A stretch of DNA of 64,000 nt from assembly GCA_963693285.1 (NCBI GenBank), contig OY848918.1:4159876-4223875 (forward strand), read 5' to 3'. Source of the stretch: Xestospongia muta. Taxonomy: Eukaryota; Porifera; Demospongiae; Haplosclerida; Petrosiidae. The translations under genes were made by a program, and so were the position numbers. The notes under the pieces were generated by a model. That model ran no database searches, was not told where the DNA came from, and was given only the letters and a program-made list of their open reading frames with translations. This document shows positions 35,861-48,030 of the stretch, piece by piece. Each line of letters starts with the position of its first letter. Position 1 is the first letter of the stretch.

Positions 35861-38145
35861 TCAAGTACTAAAATATATTCTTTCATATTCCTGAATAGAG
35901 AAATAGTATAATGATCACAATAATGTAATGAATACCTTATTGTTGTTTCTATTATTACTCCATCCTTTATTAACTTGATCTTGTATTATCAAAGACAATA
36001 CATTCTGAATAATTTAAATTAGAAAAATAATATGTTAGTAATTATTATACTTGCAGCCATGTCACGTAATCATACCTGGGTATACTCTTGAATGGGTTCT
36101 CTTAATGATAAAGTTATTATAGTCAAAGTAATTGAACATTAATCTTACTTTAGCCTGTTCTTGCTTTTCTACTTCAGATTGACCATACTGTTTACTGTCA
36201 GTTTCTACATTAGAGTTGCTGGGATCATTTCCTGTCAAAACATTTACAACTAAAAATATTGTATTTTCTTTATAAAAATTATTGTACCTTCAACAGGAAT
36301 TATTTGACATCTTGAAATCATTCTATGATAAATCACTGTGAAATTAAAAAAGATACAATACTTGTCATTTTGTTGCCCTACCAGCAATTATAAATAACTC
36401 TATTATTAAACAAGCTAACGCTATCCCAACAAGTACTCCAGCACTAATTGCTTGTGGTAATATGTTCCCTGAAGTAGGTGTCTCTATAAAGTAGATATGA
36501 TACATTATGTATACCACTATTACTTACCAGTTGGTCTTAGTGTAATAACTGATGATGAATCAGTTGTTGGCATCACTCCAGATATAGTGCTAACTTGTAA
36601 CTCCATTGTATTGAGATGGCAAATTTGAGATTTCTCACCAAAAGGTGGACTACACCAAAATTTATGAAACAGTTTATTACATCCTTTTATTTCAAAGGAT
36701 AATGGTTCTTCTGAGTCACAAAACAACTTTATTCGGCAATCAGCTATATTGCCTTTAGCATACTGTAATTGCAGACAGATTTTTCCTTTTAAATCGCTCC
36801 TGCCTTGTATCTCTCGGAGATCAAAGATATCTTAATAGAAAATAATAACTGAACATGTCATTAGTGTGTGTTTATACTTAGAAGAATATATCCAGTGACC
36901 AGTGTGAAGTTTTTAAAATTGAATGCTACGATGAAGTTATGATCTCCTATGTCATTAAAATCGTCATTAGAAAGGGAAAGTGAAAAAGTAGTCGTGGGTA
37001 CATATACGTCGGGTAGCATATCAAATAGAATGTCATCCTGAATTCAAAATATACCTAAACTGGCCAACAAAGCAACACAATCCTTACAAGATTAATAATT
37101 TGTGATTTCAAGCTCAATTTATAGCCTATACTGGAAACACTGCTGTTTTTACCTACAAGATGCCATAATTTTGTAAGGGTAGAGAAAAACATTTCTACGT
37201 TTACCTTCTTTTAAATCTGTTGAATTAATAAAAATTAAAGACTTGTTTCCTTCTCCAGCACCATTAACAGCTGCAATAGAAATGTTATAATTATAATCAT
37301 CTACAAGTGCCACTTGAATGCTGGTAGTTTGTATAAATTGCGACAACAGATTTCCTGTATTAATATTAGTGATATTGATATTATAGCCTAGAATAGGAAT
37401 CCCCTGTAATGTGAAGGGCGGGTCCCAGTAGACTTTAACTATAAAGTCGTCTTGTTTTGTGATCTTCAACTCAATTGAGTCAAGCAGACCTTTAAAATGG
37501 GAATACAGCAATATATATGGGAAATCATTAGATGTACCTTGTATGAGGATTTTGCCCACATTACTTTGATATAGCCATTTAAAATAACCAGGATACATTG
37601 ATATACACCAAACAGAAGTGTTATTGTACTCGATCTTATCAATGTGACTAGTTAAAGTAGCATTAATACTATTACTTGGTGTATATTTCACTGGCAACAA
37701 CTCTGTTTGCCATGTTGTCAACATGGATACATCAGCTGTAACACATGTAAAAGTAACACTCCCTCCAAGAAAAGTTGTAGCCACTTGAGGAATTAAAATT
37801 GGACCTAGATAAGTAACATTTAACAATCAAATAGACAATATTAAATACGTAATATGTGATATTTACAGTACAATAATTTAGTTTAATATAAAACAGTTAC
37901 TACATATACTTACTCATTGTATATCGATATAGTCCCACTAGTGGTACAATCATACCGATAATACATAACCTAGATTACAAAAACATACTATCAACACTAT
38001 TTATATAATTATTGTAACCAAATGATAATGGTGTATATTGAGAAATTTTCCTTAAATAGAATTTATGTGTTATGTGATTTATTAAATACTTACAAGATTA
38101 ACAAAACACTTAGAGAGCAAGTGATTTCAAATTTTGATAAGATGC
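35861..38145 (-). CDS. Ig-FN3 receptor part of a CARD-receptor gene (copy A)
   Basis: Exons 38094-38145, 37914-37969, 37538-37804, 37205-37489, 37088-37152, 36878-37037, 36528-36830, 36382-36483, 36288-36335, 36149-36231, 36076-36100, 35936-35979, 35861-35890. The first two encode a hydrophobic stretch (CSLSVLLILLCIIGMIVPLVG); then Ig (VTFTCVTADV, VWCISMYP), FN3 (VKVYWDPPFTLQG), a degenerate W/NW exon, the module with KICLQLQYAKG ... FWCSPPFGEK, TM (GVLVGIALACLIIELFII), and a charged tail ending about EYERIYFST. Phase 1 at the first exon matches the exon at 38321-38351, so the gene reads through from the CARD part (38321-39755): total 2718 nt, 905 aa. Alternatively an in-frame ATG at 38183 could start a separate secreted-type receptor; copy B lacks that ATG in frame. 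The last three small exons are tentative. Confidence 0.68.
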
Positions 38146-38320
38146 CTAAATATGAGGGATAAAAAATTAATAAATTCATTGTTATTTCTAGCAGATTATA
38201 CTGTTTGATAGCTTTAAACAATATCTGAGTTGGAAGTGTCCTAATATTACTGATATCAATATATGTTCACTCATAGTATATATTGGATAGTCCATAAATA
38301 CATAAAGTATAAATAAATAC

Positions 38321-39755
38321 CTTCAAAAAATTTTGTAGACTTGTGATTTTCCTGTTTTGTTTTTAGTAAATATACCAATAGAACAATTATTAACAATTAT
38401 TATGTGTAATTCTATTATCTCGTACCATATCTTTCATTTCTTTTACTGGGATATACATCTCTTGTTTAGACATTTGACTCTGTATTGATAGAGATATGTG
38501 AGTACTTACATATCAGTACTTTATTAATTGTATACCTTTTTCTCTCTCTTATCAAGGATTATCTCATCTCCAATTTGTAACAAGATTGCTCCAATATCAA
38601 CGAGATAGGGTAGCTTTGTCTTTCCCATTTTTACTAGTGCTCCCATTAGTGGTTTAGGAGCACACATGATAACTAAAATACAGCCTTCATTTACAGTGGA
38701 AATACAAATATAGTTGGAAAAATGAAAGAACAAATTTTTGACAATTTTATCGAACTCTTTTACTGTGAAACAATTGGTTGAAGCCCATTTTAATTTGAGA
38801 GCAATAGTACACTCTGGTGTAGAATCACAACCCAATAATTTGGCTTTGCTGTTTAACTCTTCAGCAAACTTAGCACTCAACAACTTTTTGCGATAGTTTT
38901 GTTCCTCAATTTCATAATTTTGAATAGCTATTACGGCAGCATCTGAGAGCTTAAAGTGATCAACAATAAGATAGATGACATCAATGTTGACTGGTGAACA
39001 AAGGTTACGAATTACACAAAAAACATCATGAAAAGATTCTGAACTTTTAACTTCTTTCTTAAGCTCTTCAAAAGGATAAGACAGGATTAGCAACTGCTTG
39101 AGGTCATCAACATTAACATTAGCAGATTCTACTACTTTTTGAATATTTAGTAAAAGAGAGCCCAACTTCCCTTGTATTTTGAATAAATTGGTATGTTCAC
39201 TTTCATCAACTGTAACAATTTCTAGATCAACGAATGAATGAAAGAACAAATAGAAATCATAATTTTTGACTCACTTTGTTCACCTGTAGATTGAGTATTG
39301 GTTGTGATAGATAACTCTGGACAGTTACTGTCACCTTGCACATCTGTAGAATGACTATTGGCTGTAGTGATTGACTCTATAGAAATGTAAGTTAATACTA
39401 GTCAATTGTGCATTGTTAGCGTTCCATTACCACAATCTGTCTTCATTTCTTTAGCAATAGCACTGAGTAATGGAGGATGACATTGTAACACTGAGATAAT
39501 TTTGTCAAGGGTAGTAGGATCTAAAGCTACTCCACGCAATAATTCATCCAATAGATAATGACTTTTCATTTCACGACTGCTGTTCTCAGATGTAGCTTTT
39601 ATTAGAGTCCATTCTGAAATGAGCTCAGCTGAAAACAGGTCAGCAGCCAATGCGAGTGGACTAGAGATTATACGAGTCAATTTACCAAAGTACTTCTGTA
39701 ACACTTTATATTCCTTCGTAGAAGATATAAATCTATCAGTACTAGTAGCAGCCAT
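38321..39755 (-). CDS. CARD-like and helical module, N-terminal part of a CARD-receptor gene (copy A)
   Basis: Exons 39431-39755, 39275-39376, 38536-39221, 38426-38479, 38321-38351. Start MAATSTDRF. The first ~108 residues have a CARD-like pattern (LALAADLFSAELISEWTL ... LLDELLRGVALDPTTLDKII ... SVLQCHPPLLSAIAKEM). A Ser/Thr-rich linker follows. The 228-aa exon holds a helical segment (LLILSYPFEELKKEV; IDVIYLIVDHFKLSDAAV) and a C-terminal segment (EGCILVIMCAPKPLMGALV ... LPYLVDIGAILLQIGDE). I recall this C-terminal pattern from many uncharacterised sponge and cnidarian proteins but cannot name a family. Small charged exons then lead in frame into the receptor at 38145. With no signal peptide, this part should be cytosolic. 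If the donor at 38536 is skipped, a soluble form ending DKREKKVYN at 38524 results. Confidence 0.72.
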
Positions 39756-40399
39756 TTTTGTAGCTCTTGATAGAACCAACCCTACCACAACTTTGCACAG
39801 ACACACCCTTTACAGTACCATATATGGTATATAGTAAGAGTATTGTTACTAAGATTATTGTTAATTTAAAGTAGAGATTCTATCAAGGAAAAAAGTTTAT
39901 TAAAAATTCAACAATTTTTTTAGACATAGCATATTTTGCATTTTAAGCTAACAGAAAATCTTCACCTTCGATGCAGCTATATTGGATTGTAGTGTATTCT
40001 ACTTATTTAATAAAAATCTCTCTACTTCATAAAATTTTCTAGTAGTAACCAGTATTGTATGTTATCATATAGTCACCATTATGCATTACTTATAGCAGTT
40101 ACATGTTATAAATCAATTATAATCACATTATTATTTATATATATAGTAGTTACATGTCATTGATTGCCTTATGTGTTAATTACTAATTATAAATCAAATA
40201 TAATCACGTTAATAGGTGGACTGCAACAGTTTGTGGGAATAGGCAAGCAGCAAGTAGTGGACATTTCATTAGCATGGTTTGATACAACTAGTACATCCTC
40301 ACATTACTTGTCTTATTAATAAAAAATTAAATAATACAACATTAAAAACAATTATACATAGCTTATTATACATTCTTGTTATCGTTACCATGGCAACAA
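39756..40399. other. intergenic spacer between two receptor units
   Basis: AT-rich. Its right half is near-identical to 47680-48030 (same flank of the paralogous unit, with the empty site of the hAT-like insertion near 39985-39995). Includes the likely promoter region of the CARD gene starting at 39755 and the 3' flank of the decayed gene. No RNA gene seen. Confidence 0.5.
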
Positions 40400-42828
40400 T
40401 TATCTACGATATCTCCATTTAGGGTTCACAGTTCCATATGCTGGACATTGTTCTATTTCTAAGTACTCAGGTATCGGAGGAGGTTCCTCAATGTTAATAG
40501 CTATTGTATTGACAACTTCTATCCTTGGTAATGTAGCACCATCTGTAAGCAGTAACTGACACACCTATTTATTATTAATTAATTAATTACCATTATAACA
40601 TAATGAGATATAACATATGTAAGTAAGTGCTAGAGATATTGATAATATCAGGAGAGCAAAAACACACCCACAAACTATAATAAAAGAAATATATTACTGT
40701 GACTGTACACATCAGTAAATGGAGGACATAGTTGTAATACTTTAATGTGAAATTAATACTAAACTCTAGACCCCATGTTTTGGACCCTATAACTATTAAT
40801 GTCATATTGAGTTAAAACACTGTAATACCTTTAGCCAATGATAACTGTCTTTGTTATTAAAATATTATTAGTAGTAGTAGATAAATAATGTGCTCTTAAT
40901 ATTGGATTAATGATAAATGGAGCTAACAACATATCCATTGATCGAATTGACCATTGACATCAAAGTCTAATAGTCAGTACATATTATGTAATAAATGAAA
41001 TATGTTAATCTTTAGTTTATACAAGTGTAAAGATTTTTTGAAAAGGAAGAGGTTATGACAGCACATAGTTCTACCTGTTATAATAATAATAGAGTTTACA
41101 TTGATAGTTGTAGAGATTGTCACTGTAGTTGTGACAGACTGTGTCATAGAAGTTGTTTCCATAGTAACTGGGGGAGTAGAATAAGAGGGAAGTAGTGAGG
41201 ACATAAAAACAAGGAGCCAAAGAACAAAGAAATTAAGATTAAAAAAACAATTTATCTCTCTTACCTGGAACTACTGTTAATATACTAGACAATACTACTT
41301 ATGTCTCTGTATATTGTGGAGTATTAGTAGATGTACTTGTAATGATATCCATTGCTATGATGGTAGTAGTAGGAATAATTCCAGGAACTTCTAGTGAAGT
41401 TAATATTACAGCTGGTACTTTATTGCCATTCACGACTGGACCAGACTGACTCTCTAAGTCATATATGTAGAGTGTATAACTCCCACTTGATAAACCAGTT
41501 GTACAGGTTTCTGATTGATAACACATTGACATATTCAGATAGATCTCCTTTGTAACATTAGTATCTGATTTATTATTTATTAGTACAATATAAGCTCTTA
41601 TTGCTTTACTGTTATAACGATATGTTAGTAATACTCACCTTTCCTCTGTCAGTATCAGTGACTGAAATATTTTGTATATCATGTGTATCTGGTCAATGAG
41701 AGAGAAAATTATAATAACATTGTGTAATGATAGATCTAGTATAGACTTACTTATTGTAAATAAACTTGACTCCATTTCATGTCCATTACTGTACTGTATT
41801 ACAAAACTTAATGTGAGAAATCTGTTCTCTGGTAAAGATAATTTAGCTGTCATTATAACAGTAGAAGATAGTGTTGTAGTATAGTTGATGGATTGAGTAT
41901 TATTAAGAGATGTTGTAGAACAATTAGTGATACTTTCACAAATTTTAAACTGTATATTATCAATTGAATTATTGATACACGGACCCTGTTGTATAGAATA
42001 AAAAATGAATAGGCACATGAAAAACTTACTGTTATGTTAAAGACAAGTTCCCATTCCTCTCCATTCCAGTGGTAGTTTTTAATAATGGAACCATTTATAT
42101 CTAAATACAATAAGTAGTGTATAAAGTTGTATTGTAGTTAAGTGATATACTTCTTGTGAAAGATGCAGTCAAAGACGTTCTATTTCCTTCGCAGACCTCA
42201 TTTACTGCTGATATTTCTATAATATAGGTACAAACTTATAATATGTTGTGTTAACAAGTACAGACATTAATGAAACATCTGTAGTAACCGAAATATTGTA
42301 ATCTAAGATATGTATCCCAGCAAGGGAATAAGGAGAGACCCGTGACAGTGATATAGAACATGGATCTTGTGCAAAATTTATTAGGCTTACAACTTCAGCT
42401 AGAAGTCCTACGCAGACACACAAATAAGTGATAATATGGAGTGATACATCTAGACTATACCTTGAATCAGTAATAAAACTTGCTCATATAACAATACTTT
42501 AAATTAGTACCATTTAACAGATAACATGTAAAACTTGACTCATTATATTCTGATACTACTGCTTTTACCAGTACTTTAGAAACAGATCCTCCTTCAACTA
42601 GTTGTTCATTGAGAACTGAAGCAGCAATATTACTACTAAAAAACAATATGATATCTAAACTGGAGTCATTAGTACCACAGGAGAAGACAACATCAGAACC
42701 AAGTGATACATTTTGTGATCTTGGTACAGCAGTTAGTAGTCTAAAGAGTTCCCTGATATAACCAGCTTTATTAGACACAACATTATTATAACAATAGCTG
42801 ATAGATTGATAGGATAACTGTACTCCAT
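40400..42828 (-). pseudogene. decayed Ig-FN3 receptor with proline-rich tail
   Basis: Clear copy of the gene at 48031-50725, with several independent lesions. Exon 1 (start 42828) lacks one base at the GGACTACTAACT site and one near its 3' end (AATTTAAAG against AATTTTAAAG). The FN3 exon has a Trp-to-Arg change (SLSRVSPYS) and a deletion removing the VLNE region. In exon 41265-41688 a 2-bp loss turns GTGTGTGT into a strong donor-like GGTGAGTATT and shifts the frame, and TCA has become TAA near its end (TET then stop). Exons 41751-41985, 41075-41167, the TM (40591-40674) and the tail (40400-40542, PPPIPEYLEIEQ ending in TAA) are still open. Not able to give a full receptor. Confidence 0.8.
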
Positions 42829-43224
42829 ACTATCTCCTCTGCCTTCTCTAACCTCTCCTAGTTAAAATAATTGTGTTATTGTAATTATCACAGTTATTAC
42901 AAACAAAAACCACAATAATCAAATCAAGTACTAAAAATAAATCTATTCACAGAAAGAAAGAAAAATAATATAATCATCATAATAATATAATGAATACCTT
43001 ATTGTTTTTCTATTATTACTCTATCCTTTATTAATTTGATCTTGTATTATTTATGACAATACTTTTGAATAATTTAAATTTAAAAAAACATGATACTAAT
43101 TATTATATTTGTAGTCACATCATGTAGTCATACCTGGGTATACTTTTGAATGGCTTCTCTTTATGATAAAGATATTACATTCAAATTAATTGAACTTTAA
43201 TTTTACTTTAGCCTGTTTTTGCTT

Positions 43225-45222
43225 TTAATGGGTGTTTTCTACTTCAGATTGATCATTCTGTTTACTGTAAGTTTCTACATTAGAGTTGTTGGGATCATTT
43301 CCTGTGAAAACATTTTACAACTAAATACATTGCATTTTCTTTATAAAAATTATTGTACCTTCAACAGGAATTCCTTGACATCTTGAAATCTTTCTGTAAT
43401 AAATTACTGTGAAATTCAATTAAATAAAATACTTGCAATTTTGTTGACCTACCAGCAATGATGACAAATAACTCAATTATTAAACAAAATAACCCTACTC
43501 CAAGTATTAGAACAATAATTTCTCTTTGGGATATGTTCCTTGAGGTGGGTGTCTCTATAAAGTAGATATGATATATTATGTATACAACTATTACTTACCA
43601 GTTGGTCTTAGTATAATAACTGATGATGATTCAGTTATTGACATCTCTTCAGATACAGTGCTAACTTGTAACTCCATTGTATTGAGATGGCAAATATGAG
43701 ATTTCTCACCAAAAGGTGGACTACACCAAAATTTATGAAATAGTTTATTACATCCTTTTATTCCAAAGAATAATGGTTCTTCTGAGTCACAAAACAACTT
43801 TATTTGGCAACCAGCTATATTGCCTTTAGCATACTGTAATTGCAGACAGATTTTTCCATTTGAATCGCTCCTGCCTTGTATCTCTCGGAGATCAAAGATA
43901 TCTTAATAGAAAATAATAACTGAACATGTCATTAGTGTGTCTTTTTACTTAGAAGAAAATATCCTGTAACCAGTGTGAAGTTTTTAAAAGTGAATGCTAC
44001 GATGAAGCTATGGTACTCCATCTTATAAAAAAGGTCTGTAAAAGAGTAACTCGAATCTTGCAGTACATGAAAACTCATATCTATCTCGTGTGAGAAGATT
44101 TCTTCAGGTAGGATATAAAATGGAATGCTACCCTAAATTCAATAAATGCATGAACTAGCCAACAAAGTAAAAATATATTTACAATGCTTTGAGCTTCCAT
44201 ACTCCATTTATTACCTTCTCTTAAGACACTCCTGTTCTTATCTACAAGGTGACCATACTTTTGTAAGAGTAAAGAAAAACATTTCTACCTTTATTAATAT
44301 CAGTTGAATTAATAAAAATTATAGATTTGTTTCCTTCTCCAGCACCATTAACAGCTGCAATAGAAATGTTATAATCATCTACAAGTGGTACTCGAATGCC
44401 AGTAGTTTGTTGAAAGTGCGATAACTGTTTTCCAGTGTTAGTATTAGTGACATTGATGTTATAGCCTAGAATAGGAACCCCGTTTAATGTGAAGGGCGGG
44501 TCCCAATAGACTTTAACTGTAAAGTCATCTTGTTTTGTGATCTTCAACTCAATTGAGCCAAGCAGACCTTTAAAAATGAGAATACAACAATATATATGAG
44601 AAATCATTAGATGTACCTTGTATGAGGATTTTGCCTACATTACTTCGATACAGCTGTTCAAAATAACCAGGATACATTGATATACACCAAACAGAAGTGT
44701 TATTGTACTCAATCCTATCAACAATGCTAGTTAATATAACAAAAATATCATTATTTGTTGTGTAATGCACTGGTAACAACTCTGTTTGCCATGTTGTCAA
44801 CATGGGTATATCAGCTTTAACACATGTAAAACTGACTTCCCCTCCAAGGTAAGTTGTAGCCACTTGAGGGGTTAAAATTGGACCTAGATTTATGATATGC
44901 GACATTAAACTATAAATAACCAATATTAAATATACAAAGTTGTACAGTATAATAATTTAGTCTAATAAAAAACAATCGCTACATATACTTACTCATTGTA
45001 TATCGATATAGTACTAATAGTATAATCATAATGATGACATATAACCTAGATTACAAAAATATACTATGTACATTATTTATATGACATTATAACCCAATGA
45101 TAACATGTGTATATAGAGAAATTTTTGCTGAGTGGTAAGTATGTCTCATGTAATTTAATTAAATACTTACAAGAGCAACAAAACTCTTAAAAAACAGGTG
45201 ATTTTAAGTTTTGATAAGATAT
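43225..45222 (-). CDS. Ig-FN3 receptor part of a CARD-receptor gene (copy B)
   Basis: Exons 45171-45222, 44993-45045, 44617-44883, 44289-44567, 44183-44241, 43949-44132, 43599-43901, 43453-43554, 43359-43406, 43225-43301. Hydrophobic N-terminal exons (CFLRVLLLLLYVIIMIILLVL), Ig (VSFTCVKADI, VWCISMYP), FN3 (VKVYWDPPFTLNG), W/NW exon (EGNKWSMEAQ), module, TM (IIVLILGVGLFCLIIELFVI). The tail exon stops early (VENTH) because about ten bases are inserted relative to copy A. In this copy the ATG upstream of the first hydrophobic exon is out of frame, while the AG acceptor (TATTTAG) and phase agree with the CARD exons at 45683-47096. Read together: 2604 nt, 867 aa, with TM1 ~401-424, Ig ~430-517, FN3 ~518-610, TM2 ~803-825. 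Confidence 0.68.
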
Positions 45223-45356
45223 CTAAATACGAGGAATAAAAAAAACTAACAAATTCATTGCCATTATTAACAATGGTTATAAAATTATCATGGTTGATAC
45301 CTTTAAACAATAGAACTATACTGAGCTAGTAAATGAGATAATATTTCTGATATCTG

Positions 45357-45640
45357 TATATGTCCACTGGTAGCATATTAAATATATCAGTAATATCACC
45401 AGCATATGTCCATTGGTAGTATATTAGATATATCAATAATATTACCAGCATATGTCCACTGGTAGTACATTAGATATATCAATAATATTACCAGTACATG
45501 TCCACTGGTAGCATATTAGATATATCAGTAATATTATCATTGGTAGTATATTAGATATATCAGTAATATTACCAGTATATGTCCACTGGTGGTATATTAG
45601 ATATATCAGTAATATTACCAGTACATGTTCACTGGTAGTA
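45357..45640. repeat. 46-bp minisatellite inside an intron
   Basis: About six units, in reverse orientation relative to the arrays at 9.3, 31.1 and 54.6 kb (TATGTCCACTGGTAGTATATTAGATATATCAGTAATATTACC type). It lies between the CARD-side exon 45683-45716 and the first hydrophobic receptor exon (45171-45222). The paralogous intron at ~38240-38290 keeps only about one unit. Confidence 0.85.
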
Positions 45641-45682
45641 TATATTGGATAGTCCATAAATACATAATGTATAAACAAATAC

Positions 45683-47096
45683 CTTCATAGAATTTTGTAG
45701 ACTGTTTTTGATTTTTCTTTTTGTTTTTAGTGGACATATCAATAAAACAATTAACAATTATTATGTGTAATCCTATTGTTTCTTACCTCTTCTCTTTCTT
45801 TTACTGGGATCTGCATCTCTTTTTTAGATTTTTGACTCTGAGTTGATATAGATATCTATGTACCTATCAGTACTTCATTAATTACCTTTTTCTCTCTCTT
45901 ATCAAGGATAATCTCATCTCCAATTTGTAACAGGATTGCTCCAATACCAAGGAGATATGGTAGCCTTGTCTTTCCCATTTTTACTAGTGCTCCCATTAGT
46001 GGTTTAGGAGCACACATGGTAACTAAAATACAACCTTCATCTACTGTGCAAATACAAATATACTTAGAAAAATGAGAAAACAAATTTTTAATAATTTTGT
46101 CGAATTCTTTTACTGTGAAACAATTGGTTGAAGACCACTTTAATTTGAGAGCAATAGTACATTCTGGTATAGAATCACAACCCAATAATTTGGCTTTGCT
46201 GTTCAACTCTTCAGCAAACTTAGCACTCAACAACTTTTTACGATAGTTTTGTTCCTCAATTTCATATGCTTCAATAGCTGTTAAGGCAGCATCTGAGAGT
46301 TTAAAGTGATCAACAATAAGATGGATGATACCAATGTTGACTGGTGAACAAAGCTTACGAATTACAACAAAAACATCAGAAAAAGATTCTAAACTTTTAA
46401 CTTCTTTTTCAAGCTCTTCAAAAGGATAAGACAGGATTAGCAACTGCTTGAGGTCATCAATATTAACATTAGCAGATTGTACTACTTTTTGAATACTTAG
46501 TACAAGAGAGCCCAACTTCCCTTGTATTTCAAATAGATTAATATGTTCACTTTCATCAACTGTCACAATTTCTAGGTGAATGAATAAATAAATAAATAAA
46601 TACAAAATTATTAATTTTTTGACTCACTTTGTACATGTGTAGATTGAGTTTTGGTAGCCATAGACAACTCTGGAGATTTACTGTCATCTTGCACATCTAT
46701 AGTGATTGACTCTACAGGAATATAAATGTAAATAAATTCTGGTCAATTGTGCATTGTTAGTGTTCCGTTACCACAATCTATCTTCATTTCTTCAGCAATA
46801 GCACTGAGTAATGGAGGATGACATTGTAACACTGAGATAATCTTCACAAGGGTAGTAGGATCTAAAGCTACTCCACTCAATAATTCATCCAATAGATAAT
46901 GACTTTTCATTTCACGACTGCTGTTCTCAGATGTAGCTTTTATTAGAGTCCATTCTGAAATGAGTTCAGCTGAAAACAGATCAGCAGCCAATGTGAGTGG
47001 ACTAGTGATTGCACGAGTCAATTTACCAAAGTAGATCTGTAACACTTTATATTCCTTCGTAGAAGATATAAATCTATCAGTACTAGTAGCAGCCAT
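45683..47096 (-). CDS. CARD-like and helical module, N-terminal part of a CARD-receptor gene (copy B)
   Basis: Exons 46772-47096, 46628-46711, 45886-46571, 45787-45837, 45683-45716. Start MAATSTDRF as in copy A. CARD-like region (LTLAADLFSAELISEWTL; LLDELLSGVALDPTTLVKII; SVLQCHPPLLSAIAEEM), shorter linker, then the helical module (LLILSYPFEELEKEV; IGIIHLIVDHFKLSDAAL) and the C-terminal segment (EGCILVTMCAPKPLMGALV; LPYLLGIGAILLQIGDE). The exon 45787-45837 has a stronger donor (GTAAGA) than copy A, supporting continuation beyond the DKREKK end. The protein has no signal peptide and is predicted to sit in the cytosol, anchored by the hydrophobic segment encoded next. High conservation between copies A and B suggests it is functional. 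Confidence 0.72.
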
Positions 47097-47333
47097 TTTG
47101 TAGCTCTTGATAGAACCAACCCTTTTATCTATCAAAACTTTGTGCAGACACACCCTTTAATTAATAGTGGTCTACAGTACCATGTATGGTATATAGTAAG
47201 AGTATTGTTACAATCATCTAAAGGAGATGCTAATAGTATTGAAAATTTGACTTTTTTCTTAGACATAGCATGTTGTACATTTTAAACAGACAGCATATCC
47301 TCACCTTCGATGCAGCTATATTGGATTGTAGTG

Positions 47334-47670
47334 CAGAGGTGGCACAGGATTAGAAAAAGTGGTGGGGCTAAATTTGGCTTGTCATTTTTGTCAGGGACCC
47401 TATGTTGTTATTAACAAAACTCGCTAATATTATTATTATTTAGTTCTTATATTAGCCCTCTATAGGTAAAGTTTAAACTATAGACAAAATATCATCAAAT
47501 CATCCTTATAAAATGTACTCATACAGGAATAGCAAATGTTTGTTTACATTCTGAATTACTTGTAATGAATTTGGTAATAGCTGGTGGTGGCAAAAGATGG
47601 TGGGGCTATGCCCACAATGCAAAAAAGGGGTGGGGCTATTGCCTCACCAGCCCCACCCACTGTGCCACCC
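47334..47670. mobile_element. non-autonomous hAT-like MITE, ~337 bp
   Basis: Flanked by a direct repeat TTGTAGTG (47326-47333 and 47671-47678), with imperfect terminal inverted repeats (CAGAGGTGGCACA at the left; TGTGCCACCCTTG at the right). The paralogous site near 39990 has a single TTGTAGTG and no insert, so insertion is shown directly. Internal GGTGGGGCTA motifs recur in the two halves and it has no open frame. An 8-bp target duplication and CAGAGG ends point to hAT. The right end could extend 3 bp, which would leave a 5-bp duplication. Confidence 0.8.
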
Positions 47671-48030
47671 TTGTAGTGTATTTTATTTATTTATTTAATA
47701 AAAATCTCTTTACATCATAAATTTTTCTAGTAGTAACCAGTATTGTATGATATCATATAGTCACCATTACTTATAGCAGTTATATGTCATTGATTGCCTT
47801 GTGTGTTAATTACTAATTATAAATCAATTATAATTGCATTAATAGATCCACTGCAATAGTTTGTAGGAATAGGCAAACAGCATTCAGTAGACATTTCATT
47901 AGCATGATTTGATACAACTAGTACATCCTCACATTACTTGTCTTATTAATAAAAAAAATAAATAATACAACATTAAAAACAATTACACATAGCTTATTAT
48001 ACATTCTTGTTATCGTTACCATGGCAACAA

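Noticed and set aside
38145..38183. ATG at 38183 as the true start of a stand-alone receptor
   Set aside because: In frame in copy A but out of frame in copy B, while the AG acceptor and phase are conserved in both; kept only as an alternative.
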